From Pseudomonas sp. Os17 (GTDB lineage Bacteria; Pseudomonadota; Gammaproteobacteria; Pseudomonadales; Pseudomonadaceae): a DNA stretch of 64,000 nucleotides. This document shows, piece by piece, positions 1 through 6,599 of the stretch. A program made the position numbers and the translations under genes. Below the pieces are notes generated by a model, which saw only the letters and a list, made by a program, of their open reading frames with translations, made no database searches and was not told where the DNA came from. How positions within the stretch are numbered: the first letter of the stretch is position 1; every line of letters begins with the position of its first letter. The stretch lies in assembly GCF_001547895.1 (NCBI RefSeq), contig NZ_AP014627.1:251501-315500 (forward strand), read 5' to 3'.

Positions 1-180
1 AGTGCTTTTGTTTCGGTCATAACTTATAGAGAGCCGATTGCAGGCTATAGCTATTTAATTAGTTGTTGCGAAAGTTTGTTTTGGACAGAGTTATAAACGC
101 CGACCATGCTGGGTTTGTGAGTTCCAGGAGGAACTTGCTTCATTGGACGAAACATTCAACCGCATAAGGAAACCCGCATT

Positions 181-504
181 ATGTCGAGCATCAATGGAAC
201 CTATGTAAACTCCAACGCTGACGCCCGTCTGGTCGTGACCGACGGCAACGACTCCAACGGTTCGTTCAGCGGTGAGTTGACCCAGGCCGGGGTCAAGTAC
301 AGCGTCGCCGGGCATTACCACTTCCAGAACAGCACCGGGCAGCCGACCATCATCAATGTATCAGGCTACAACGATGGCTACGGCTACCAGGCCTGGGCGC
401 TGTTTTCACCCGACCACAACTATTCCCGGTTGCGCGCCTCCGGTGCCCGTAGCAACTTCAGCGGCGATGTGGTCGGCCTGAGCGGTGAGTTCGTCAAGCA
501 ATAA
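181..504 (+). CDS. Small beta-rich protein of unknown function, weak avidin-like pattern
   Basis: A 107-residue protein starting at an ATG with AAGGAAA about 7 bases upstream. It has no signal peptide, transmembrane segment or Cys. The chain alternates short hydrophobic strands with Asn/Gly/Ser turns, as expected for an all-beta barrel. The start (INGTYVN...LVVT then NGSFSGEL), the middle (KYSVAGHYHF) and the end (GEFVKQ) can be laid over the strand pattern of streptavidin (ITGTWYNQ...FIVT, GALTGTYES, RYVLTGRY, DTFTKV). Most biotin-binding Trp positions are not conserved and the chain is shorter. The avidin relation is inference by eye. It is a single-gene unit ending at a hairpin. Other options are a lectin or another small beta-barrel protein. 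Confidence 0.75.
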   Translation: MSSINGTYVNSNADARLVVTDGNDSNGSFSGELTQAGVKYSVAGHYHFQNSTGQPTIINVSGYNDGYGYQAWALFSPDHNYSRLRASGARSNFSGDVVGLSGEFVKQ

Positions 505-521
505 CAAACTCGATAATAATC

Positions 522-573
522 AGCCGCTGAATACGCGCTGCCTTATATAAGGTGGCGTGCCGGTTCAGCGGCT
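522..573 (+). terminator. Nested hairpin after the small beta-rich gene
   Basis: A perfect 10-bp inverted repeat (AGCCGCTGAA at 522-531, TTCAGCGGCT at 564-573) encloses a second palindrome centred on CCTTATATAAGG. It lies 18 bases after the stop codon. No strong T-run follows, so it may be an mRNA-stabilising or bidirectional terminator hairpin rather than a canonical intrinsic terminator. Confidence 0.5.
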
Positions 574-920
574 TTGTCGTGTCCGCTTGTAAAGTTAATT
601 AAGTACATGGGCGCTGAAGTTGGTTTCGAGTGCAATGGGGTTCTATTTTTTTTGCACTAACAGGCCTGCTTCGATGCTTTGCGGGAATATTTTCAATGCC
701 TGTAAGGCATGGCGTTTTTCCCTCTTGGCTACAGCCCTTGAATCACGGGGCCTGAGCTGTTCAGGGTGAATTCAATATTCCGTTTCGATCTATCTATAAC
801 TTGAAAGATTACTTTAAGAGATAAGCATGGGGCACTGATCATTGAGTCCCCGGCAGCGTTGCGTGGGGGGTGTTCAAACGCCGCTGCCGGGTTATTCAAA
901 AGATCGTAGGGAGTGAATCC
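574..920. other. Intergenic region upstream of tonB
   Basis: No convincing gene is seen in these 347 bases. A short hairpin (ATGCCT and AGGCAT arms, 696-710) is followed by GGCGTTTTT at about 711-719 and could be a weak terminator. The segment from about 770 to 830 is AT-rich and presumably holds the tonB promoter. I could not recognise a convincing Fur box. Confidence 0.4.
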
Positions 921-1736
921 ATGGGCAATGTCCAGACCGCCGCCAGTGCACACGAGGTGCTGTGGCGCCAGGCACCGAGCGGCGAGTTGGTCGACCTCGG
1001 CCGGCCTCACCGCTCGCCGCTGGGCCAATTGCGTCTGCAACGCACGCCCAAGGGGGTATTGCGCCGTCGTGAGGCGATTCTCCTGGGCGTCGCGGCTCTG
1101 GTATTGCACGGTGCAGTGATCTACTGGCTGAGCCAGAAACCGACCCCGGTGCTGCCCATCGTGCCGCCGGAAATCCCGCCCATGACCATCGAGTTCTCGC
1201 ACCCGGCACCGCCCGTGGTCGAGCCGCCTCCGCCTGTGCCGGTACAGCCGGTGGTGGAGCCGCCGCCTCCGGTGGAGGACGAGCTGGCGGTCAAGCCGCC
1301 ACCGCCCAAGCCGGTGCCCAAACCCAAGCCCAAGCCGGTGCCCAAGCCCGAGCCGAAACCCGCGCCCAAGCCGGTGCAGCAGACCCCGGCGCCGCCGCAA
1401 CCTGCGGCGCCGGTAGCCGCCCCGGCAGCGCCCGCGCCACCGGCCCCGGCCCCCGTGACCCCGGCTTCGGCCAGCGCCGCGTACCTGAAGAACCCGGCGC
1501 CGGAATACCCGTCCCTGGCCCAGCGCCGGGGTTGGGAAGGCACGGTGCTGCTGCGGGTGCATGTATTGGCCAGCGGCAAGCCCGGAGAGATCCAGATCCA
1601 GAAGAGCAGCGGTCGCCAGCAGCTCGACGATGCGGCCCTGGCTGCGGTCAAGCGCTGGAGTTTCGTTCCGGCCAAGCAGGGCGACGTGGCCCAGGACGGC
1701 TGGGTCAGCGTACCCATCGACTTCAAGATTCATTGA
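921..1736 (+). CDS. tonB: Energy transducer TonB
   Basis: TonB couples the inner-membrane proton motive force, through ExbB-ExbD, to outer-membrane TonB-dependent receptors. From the ATG at 921 (GTAGGGAG ribosome site just upstream; a longer in-frame start at 870 lacks one) the protein has 271 residues. Residues 1-50 are a charged cytoplasmic extension, about 52-70 the membrane anchor (ILLGVAALVLHGAVIYWL), about 75-190 a Pro-rich spacer with repeated KPVPKP and PPPP blocks, and about 190-271 the TonB C-terminal domain (YLKNPAPEYPSLAQRRGWEG ... VKRWSFVPAK). It opens an operon with exbB and exbD. The set resembles P. aeruginosa tonB2-exbB1-exbD1. The extended N terminus is unlike E. coli TonB. 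Confidence 0.93.
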   Translation: MGNVQTAASAHEVLWRQAPSGELVDLGRPHRSPLGQLRLQRTPKGVLRRREAILLGVAALVLHGAVIYWLSQKPTPVLPIVPPEIPPMTIEFSHPAPPVVEPPPPVPVQPVVEPPPPVEDELAVKPPPPKPVPKPKPKPVPKPEPKPAPKPVQQTPAPPQPAAPVAAPAAPAPPAPAPVTPASASAAYLKNPAPEYPSLAQRRGWEGTVLLRVHVLASGKPGEIQIQKSSGRQQLDDAALAAVKRWSFVPAKQGDVAQDGWVSVPIDFKIH

Positions 1737-1791
1737 GCCGCAAGGCCGATCAAATAACGCGCGCTAAACGCTTACACAGAGGGAACACATC

Positions 1792-2517
1792 ATGACGTTA
1801 CTGGCATCTCCACTGGAATCCATCGAAAGCGCGGTGATCTGGCTGTTGGTGGTCTTCTCCGTCGCCACCTGGGGCCTGGCCCTGGTCAAGGGCGTGCAGT
1901 TCGCCCGCCTCAAGTCCCAGGATCGCAAGTTTCACAATCAGTTCTGGGCCGCCTCCAGCCTCGATTCCGCCGCCCCCCTGAGTGAAACCCAGCCCGGCGC
2001 GGCGGCCCGGGTGGCCCAGGCCGGCTATGCGGCGATCCAGGTCGGTGACGCGCCCCATGCGGCGGACCTGAGCCAGGCGATCAACCACCAGGACCGTCTC
2101 GAACGCGCCCTGCGCCAGCAGATCGTGCGTGAGCGCCGCTCCCTGGAAACCGGCCTGGCGGTGGTCGCCAGTATCGGCAGCACCTCGCCCTTTATCGGTC
2201 TGTTCGGCACCGTGTGGGGGATCATGGAAGCCCTGAAAGGCATCAGCGCTGCGGGCTCTGCCAGCCTGGAAACCGTGGCCGGGCCGATCGGCGCGGCGCT
2301 GGTGGCCACCGGTGTGGGGATCGCCGTCGCGGTGCCCGCGGTGCTGGTCTACAACTACTTCCTGCGGCGCCTGAAGCTCACGGCTGCGGACCTGGACGAC
2401 TTTGCCCACGACTTCTACAGCCTGGCGCAGAAGAACTCGTTCCGTGTGCTGATCCACCCGAGCGTGCACAAGGCTGCGGCCCAGGGCAGCCAGCAGAAAG
2501 TCAAGGAGGCGTCCTGA
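1792..2517 (+). CDS. exbB: Biopolymer transport protein ExbB
   Basis: The MotA/TolQ/ExbB proton-channel subunit that forms the energizing complex with ExbD and TonB in the inner membrane. It has 241 residues with three membrane segments: about residues 11-38 (ESAVIWLLVVFSVATWG), about 118-145 (LAVVASIGSTSPFIGLFGTV, the conserved channel helix) and about 160-192 (GPIGAALVATGVGIAVAVPA). A long cytoplasmic loop with Arg-rich helices lies between the first two. It follows tonB by 55 bases and precedes exbD by one base, so the last two are probably translationally coupled. Confidence 0.95.
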   Translation: MTLLASPLESIESAVIWLLVVFSVATWGLALVKGVQFARLKSQDRKFHNQFWAASSLDSAAPLSETQPGAAARVAQAGYAAIQVGDAPHAADLSQAINHQDRLERALRQQIVRERRSLETGLAVVASIGSTSPFIGLFGTVWGIMEALKGISAAGSASLETVAGPIGAALVATGVGIAVAVPAVLVYNYFLRRLKLTAADLDDFAHDFYSLAQKNSFRVLIHPSVHKAAAQGSQQKVKEAS

Positions 2518-2518
2518 C

Positions 2519-2920
2519 ATGGCCTTCTCCACTCAAGACAGCGATGAGGTGCTGAGCGAGATCAACGTCACCCCGCTGGTGGACGTGATGCTGGTGCTGC
2601 TGGTGGTGTTCATCGTCACCGCGCCGCTGCTGACCAACGCCATCCCGATCAACCTGCCCAAGACCGAGGCCGTGGCCCCGGTGGAGCAGAAGGACCCGCT
2701 GGTGGTGAGCATCGACGGCGCCGGCAAACTCTTTATCAACAAGGACGAGATCCAGCCCGACCTGCTGGAAACCAACTTGCAGGCGGCCAAGGCCAAGGAC
2801 CCGCAAGTGCGGGTGCAGCTGCAGGCCGACGATGGCGTCAATTACGGAGAAGTGGCCCGGGCCATGGCCTCCATCGAGCGGGCGGGCATCACCAAGCTTT
2901 CAGTGATTACCGCGCGCTGA
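2519..2920 (+). CDS. exbD: Biopolymer transport protein ExbD
   Basis: The third component of the TonB energizing complex, 133 residues. It has a short cytoplasmic N terminus, a single membrane helix at about residues 19-40 (PLVDVMLVLLVVFIVTAPLL) carrying the essential membrane Asp (D22, matching E. coli ExbD D25), and a periplasmic TolR/ExbD domain. The start codon lies one base after the exbB stop. A hairpin with a T-run 28 bases downstream ends the operon. Confidence 0.95.
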   Translation: MAFSTQDSDEVLSEINVTPLVDVMLVLLVVFIVTAPLLTNAIPINLPKTEAVAPVEQKDPLVVSIDGAGKLFINKDEIQPDLLETNLQAAKAKDPQVRVQLQADDGVNYGEVARAMASIERAGITKLSVITAR

Positions 2921-2947
2921 CACCGAGCAACAAAGCCACGACTTTTC

Positions 2948-2982
2948 AGGCCGTCTCCTTGGCAGGGTGCGGCCTTTTTTTT
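2948..2982 (+). terminator. Rho-independent terminator of tonB-exbB-exbD
   Basis: AGGCCG and CGGCCT arms enclose a 16-base loop region and are followed by a run of eight T. Confidence 0.7.
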
Positions 2983-3076
2983 GCCTGGCGAAAATGCCCC
3001 CTGCAAAGCCCTCCACCGAAATCGCCCTCCCGTTACCCCCTTCGCCGGCAAGAACACCCGCGCAATCGTGCCAACT

Positions 3077-3266
3077 GTAGGAGCTGGCTTGCCAGCGAAG
3101 GCGCCCGCCAGAGCGACACAAGGCCCGCAGGCCCTTTCGCCGGCAAGCCGGCTCCTACAAAAACACCTCCGCAATTGCGCCAACTGTAGGAGCTGGCTTG
3201 CCAGCGAAGGCGTCCTCAAGGTTGCGCAAGAGCTGATGGCCCTTTCGCCGGCAAGCCGGCTCCTAC
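3077..3266. repeat. Two REP-type palindromic repeats
   Basis: Two copies (3077-3158 and 3186-3266) of the Pseudomonas element that begins GTAGGAGCTGGCTTGCCAGC and ends in the inverted form GCCGGCAAGCCGGCTCCTAC. Each copy is a pair of inverted REPs around a variable centre. They fill most of the gap between exbD and the hydrolase gene. Confidence 0.9.
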
Positions 3267-3284
3267 GGAGAGCGGGGATGTTTG

Positions 3285-3333
3285 ATATTCATTTAAGGTA
3301 TTAATAAATAGCTTCTTATTCCTTAACGAATAT
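3285..3333. promoter_or_regulatory. AT-rich dyad upstream of the hydrolase gene
   Basis: ATATTCATTTAAGG (3285-3298) and CCTTAACGAATAT (3321-3333) form an almost perfect inverted repeat with a 22-bp AT-rich centre. It lies about 55 bases before the hydrolase start, in otherwise GC-rich DNA. It could be a LysR-type (for example CysB) or other operator. The regulator is not known. Confidence 0.4.
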
Positions 3334-3386
3334 AAATCCCCTCCCTATACTCGTTCGGGAACAGACACGCAGCAGGAGAGTTCCCC

Positions 3387-3968
3387 ATGCGCAACGAATC
3401 CATTCGCTACTTGATTGTGCCGGGCTGGCAAGGATCGCCAGAAGATCATTGGCAAACCCATTGGCAGAACAGCCTGCCCAACAGTGCGCGGGTGGAGCAG
3501 GCCGATTGGCTGACGCCGCGTCGCGAAGACTGGGTGGCGGCCCTGGCCGAAGCCATCGCCGCCGACGACACCCCGGTGATCCTGATTGCCCACAGCCTGG
3601 GCTGCATCACCGTGGCCCACTGGGCCGCTCGCGCGCCCTTGGCGGCCCTGCGCCAGGTACGCGGCGCGCTGCTGGTGGCGCCGGCGGACGTCGAGCGTCC
3701 GGCCTGCGCCCCGGCGCTGCGCAATTTCGCGCCGATTCCCCGGGACCTGCTGCCGTTCCCCAGCCAGGTGGTCAGCTCGGACAACGACAGCGCCGTGAGT
3801 GCCCCGCGGGCCCTGGAACTGGCCCGTGACTGGGGCGCCGAAGCCGGGATCCTGGCCGGCGCCGGGCATATCAACGTCAAGTCCGGCCACCAGCGCTGGG
3901 AGCAGGGCTTTGCCTATCTCTACCGCCTGCAGAACCGCATGGAGCAGCACGCGCTGCGTCGTGCCTGA
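3387..3968 (+). CDS. RBBP9/YdeN-family alpha/beta hydrolase
   Basis: A 193-residue cytosolic serine hydrolase of the RBBP9/YdeN (DUF1234) family. The N terminus reads LIVPGWQGSPEDHWQTHW, typical of the family. The nucleophile elbow is AHSLG with S70, the likely acid is in SSDND (132-134), and the catalytic His is H161 in GAGHINVKSGHQRW. An AGGAG site precedes the ATG. The substrate is unknown. It precedes the sigma-54 activator-like gene by 58 bases, probably in one transcript. Confidence 0.88.
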   Translation: MRNESIRYLIVPGWQGSPEDHWQTHWQNSLPNSARVEQADWLTPRREDWVAALAEAIAADDTPVILIAHSLGCITVAHWAARAPLAALRQVRGALLVAPADVERPACAPALRNFAPIPRDLLPFPSQVVSSDNDSAVSAPRALELARDWGAEAGILAGAGHINVKSGHQRWEQGFAYLYRLQNRMEQHALRRA

Positions 3969-3992
3969 TCGTCCTTTTCCTGTTTAAGCGCC

Positions 3993-4020
3993 CCCGTCCC
4001 CAGGCGGCCTGGGGCGGGAG
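3993..4020 (+). promoter_or_regulatory. Hairpin overlapping the ribosome-binding site of the activator gene
   Basis: CCCCAGG (3998-4004) and CCTGGGG (4008-4014) pair across a 3-base loop. The stem can extend past one bulged T into the Shine-Dalgarno GGGAG (4016-4020) of the following gene, so it could reduce its translation. It might equally be a weak terminator after the hydrolase gene. Seen by eye, not folded. Confidence 0.4.
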
Positions 4021-4026
4021 TCTGCC

Positions 4027-4947
4027 ATGAGTTCTCACACCCCTTTCGGCCAGCCGTTGCTGACCTTTCCCGATGCGGAAAAAAGCCCCCTGAGCATCCG
4101 CGCCAAGGCGCTGGTGTTCGTCGACCCGCGTTCGCGGCAACTGCGTGAAGAGCTGGAGCAACTGGCGCCGCGTGCGGTGTCGGTGCTGATCCGCGGGGAA
4201 ACCGGCACCGGCAAGGAACTGCTGGCCCGGCACATCCACCGCGCCAGCGACCGCAGCGGCCTGTTCGTCTCGGTCAACTGCGGCGCCATCAGCCCGACCT
4301 ACGCCGACGCCGAACTGTTCGGCTATGCCGCCGGCAGTTTCAGCGGCTCGGCCAGCAGCCGCGCCGGCTGGTTCGGCTCGGCCAATGGCGGAACCCTGTA
4401 CCTGGACGAGATCGGCGACCTGCCGCTGCCGATCCAGACCAAGTTGCTGGCGGCCCTGGAAAACCACGAAGTGACCCGGGTCGGTGCCCAGCAGCCGAGC
4501 CCGGTGGACGTGCGTCTGGTGGCGGCCACCAGCATCGACCTGGCCCAGGCGGTGGCGGCGGGCAAATTCCATGAGCGCCTGTATCGCTACCTCAGCGAGG
4601 GCCAGTTGGAACTGCCGGCGCTGCGCGAGCGGGTGGGGGACATCGAGTCCCTGGCCGAGTACTTCCTGGGCATTTACAGCCAGCGCCTGGACCTGCCGGT
4701 GCCGCTGATCAGCGAAGCTGCGCAGCAGGCCCTGGAGCGCCACAGCTGGCCAGGCAATACCCGGGAGCTGGAGAACGTCATTCACTTTGCGCTGCTGGTC
4801 AGCAGCGGCGAGGAAATTCTTCCCGAGCACCTCAACCTGCCGCCGACGCCCTCGCCGCTGGAGCAGATCGAGCAGCTGCTGCGGCAGATCGCCGAGAGCG
4901 GTTCAGACGCGGACCGCCAGGCCCTCAAGCGCCTGCTGGCGGTGTAG
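4027..4947 (+). CDS. Sigma-54 activator-like AAA+ protein, divergent GAFTGA loop, no HTH
   Basis: This 306-residue protein is almost only the AAA+ domain of a sigma-54 enhancer-binding protein. Visible are Walker A GETGTGKE (57-64), Walker B GGTLYLDEIGDLP (121-133), the FHERLYRYLS...LPALRERVGDI segment (181-206) and sensor II WPGNTRELENVI (241-252). The loop that contacts sigma-54, normally GAFTGA, reads GSFSGS (103-108). After residue 280 there is only a short helix and no Fis-type helix-turn-helix, and there is no N-terminal sensor domain. SfnR-type sulfur regulators also lack a sensor domain but keep an HTH. The stop codon lies in a palindromic repeat. It could be an SfnR relative that lost DNA binding, a regulator working through a partner, or a decaying gene. 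Confidence 0.85.
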   Translation: MSSHTPFGQPLLTFPDAEKSPLSIRAKALVFVDPRSRQLREELEQLAPRAVSVLIRGETGTGKELLARHIHRASDRSGLFVSVNCGAISPTYADAELFGYAAGSFSGSASSRAGWFGSANGGTLYLDEIGDLPLPIQTKLLAALENHEVTRVGAQQPSPVDVRLVAATSIDLAQAVAAGKFHERLYRYLSEGQLELPALRERVGDIESLAEYFLGIYSQRLDLPVPLISEAAQQALERHSWPGNTRELENVIHFALLVSSGEEILPEHLNLPPTPSPLEQIEQLLRQIAESGSDADRQALKRLLAV

Positions 4948-5115
4948 CCGCTGCCGCAGGCTGCGACCGGCTGCGCAGCAGACGCAAAACCGTTCACCAG
5001 GATCCTGCTGGAGTGCCCCGATGCCCCTGGCGCCGACTGCGTCGTCGTTCGCAGCCTGCGGCAGCGGCTACAGGGGAGTGCTAGGCCCTCAAGCGCCTGC
5101 GGCAGCGGCTACAGG
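4944..5115. repeat. GTAGCCGCTGCCG-type palindromic repeat with partial duplication
   Basis: A GTAGCCGCTGCCGCAGGC arm begins at the activator-like gene's stop codon and its inverted arm ends near 5072. A second copy of that right arm follows at about 5095-5115, preceded by an 18-bp copy (5083-5100) of the gene's own 3' end (first copy 4919-4936). Confidence 0.8.
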
Positions 5116-5220
5116 GCGCGGTGGTGGGGCGGGATGTATGAACAAAATGGAATATGAACGTGAATAAAAGATATTGTTCGGGAATAAAAAATCTCGGTAT
5201 TGTCCGGTTCACGCCAGCAG

Positions 5221-5236
5221 TGGCACATCACTGGCA
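5221..5236 (+). promoter_or_regulatory. Candidate sigma-54 promoter (-24/-12)
   Basis: TGGCAC, then five bases, then TGGCA. This keeps the GG-N10-GC spacing of sigma-54 promoters (GG at 5222-5223, GC at 5234-5235) with one mismatch to TTGC in the -12 box. It lies 57 bases before the MetQ-like gene and just downstream of a sigma-54 activator-like gene. Confidence 0.5.
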
Positions 5237-5292
5237 CCCCGATACGCACCTCATTTGACGCCGTCGTCGATCCCGACACCTAAGGACATCGC

Positions 5293-6075
5293 ATGAAAAA
5301 AGTTCTGTTGTTCACCGCACTGGCGGCAGCCCTGAGCGCCGGTATTGCCCAGGCCGCCGAGAAGCTGGTGGTCGCCGCGACTCCGGTGCCCCACGCCGAG
5401 ATTCTCGAGCTGATCAAGCCGACCCTGGCCAAGGAAGGCGTGGACCTGGAAATCAAGGTCTTCACCGACTACGTGCAACCCAACGTGCAGGTCGATCAGA
5501 AGCGCCTGGACGCCAACTACTTCCAGACCCTGCCGTACCTGAAGAACTTCAACGAAGGCAAGGGCACGCACCTGGAAACCGTGATCGGTGTGCACGTCGA
5601 ACCCTTCGGCGGCTACTCGAAGAAGGTCAAGTCCCTGGCCGAGCTGAAAGACGGCGCCACCATCGCCATCCCCAACGAAGGCAGCAACAGCGGCCGGGCC
5701 CTGATCCTGCTGCAGAAGGCCGGGCTGATCGAGCTCAAGGATCCGAAGAACGCCGTGTCCACGCCCAAGGACATCGCCAAGAACCCGCACAACTTCAAGT
5801 TCAAGGAACTGGAGTCGGCCATGCTGCCGCGGGTCCTGGATCAGGTTGACCTGGACATGATCAACACCAACTACGCCCTGGAAGCCGGCCTGAACCCGGC
5901 CAAGGATGCGCTGGTGATCGAAGGCGCCGATTCGCCCTACGTGAACTACCTGGTGGCGCGTCCGGACAACAAGGACAGCGCGGCGATCCAGAAGCTGGCC
6001 AAGGCCCTGACCAGCCCCGAGGTGAAAGCCTTCATCGAGAAGAAGTACAACGGCGCGGTATTGCCGGCGTTCTGA
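5293..6075 (+). CDS. MetQ/NlpA-family substrate-binding protein
   Basis: A 260-residue periplasmic binding protein of the MetQ/NlpA family, which binds methionine and related sulfur compounds for ABC import. Residues 1-21 form a Sec signal peptide ending AQA. There is no lipobox Cys, so it is probably soluble. Family features include VAATPVPHAEIL, the DANYFQTLPYLK segment and GATIAIPNEGSNSGRALILL. It has its own terminator and no adjacent MetN/MetI, so it either serves the following ABC genes or borrows the MetNI pair near 18-20 kb. A candidate sigma-54 promoter precedes it, which suggests control by sulfur starvation. Confidence 0.88.
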   Translation: MKKVLLFTALAAALSAGIAQAAEKLVVAATPVPHAEILELIKPTLAKEGVDLEIKVFTDYVQPNVQVDQKRLDANYFQTLPYLKNFNEGKGTHLETVIGVHVEPFGGYSKKVKSLAELKDGATIAIPNEGSNSGRALILLQKAGLIELKDPKNAVSTPKDIAKNPHNFKFKELESAMLPRVLDQVDLDMINTNYALEAGLNPAKDALVIEGADSPYVNYLVARPDNKDSAAIQKLAKALTSPEVKAFIEKKYNGAVLPAF

Positions 6076-6115
6076 TGAACTAGGCTACTGATGCGATAAA
6101 CCCCTTCAAGGTTTG

Positions 6116-6149
6116 AACGCCGACGGCTGGCACAGCGTCGGCGTTTTTT
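6116..6149 (+). terminator. Rho-independent terminator after the MetQ-like gene
   Basis: A perfect 10-bp stem, AACGCCGACG (6116-6125) and CGTCGGCGTT (6136-6145), with a T-rich tail. Confidence 0.85.
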
Positions 6150-6384
6150 ATTGCGCCGGCAAAAGCCGCAGGCGCCGGCCGGGCGGCGTTGTGCTTGCCG
6201 GCGAGGAGGCCCTCAGGCCGGGTGCAAAGCTGATGGACGCCTTCGCTGGCAAGCCGAGGCCTGCACCCGCCGGCTCCTGCAGTGGAGCGCTATTGCCAGT
6301 GGCTTGGAGGGCTCGGCGCAAGGCCGTCAGCCATTTCACCAGCTCATGGGGATCCAGCGGTTGCGGCGTCTTCGCGTTGGCCAT
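6148..6384 (-). CDS. Possible small ORF with REP-derived tail
   Basis: From an ATG at 6384 (AGGA 8 bases upstream) the first 30 residues (MANAKTPQPLDPHELVKWLT...) look protein-like and helical. The rest is translation of a degenerate palindromic repeat, rich in Ala/Pro/Arg, and the frame ends beside the terminator of the facing gene. It may be the stub of a gene cut by the repeat, or chance. No function can be assigned. Confidence 0.25.
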   Translation of the reverse strand: MANAKTPQPLDPHELVKWLTALRRALQATGNSAPLQEPAGAGLGLPAKASISFAPGLRASSPASTTPPGRRLRLLPAQ

Positions 6385-6599
6385 GGTGATTGTCCTGGTC
6401 AGGCTCAAGGGCAGAAAAGGTAGTAGCTCGGCGCCAGCCCGGCAAATCCGCGGGTTAGGTTTTTGGGTGATATCAATATGCCGTAACGGTATTTAAATTC
6501 TGCTTTTTATAGCTATAAAGTCGCGGCAGCCGGGCGGTTACCCACTGCCCCACGGACTGCACCACCGCCGCTGTACCCCAGCGGCGTCCAGGATGATTC
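6190..6599. other. Intergenic region with degenerate REP pair
   Basis: 6190-6290 holds a decayed REP pair (GCTTGCCGGCGAGGAGGCCC ... TTCGCTGGCAAGCCG). From about 6470 to 6525 the DNA turns AT-rich and includes ATATGCCGTAACGGTATTT, a possible dyad, which is probably the promoter of the following transporter operon. No sigma-54 site matching consensus was found here. Confidence 0.4.

Noticed and set aside
6425..6446. GG-N10-GC match as a second sigma-54 promoter before the PAAT operon
   Set aside because: Flanking bases do not fit TGGCAC or TTGC; such spacing matches arise by chance in GC-rich DNA.
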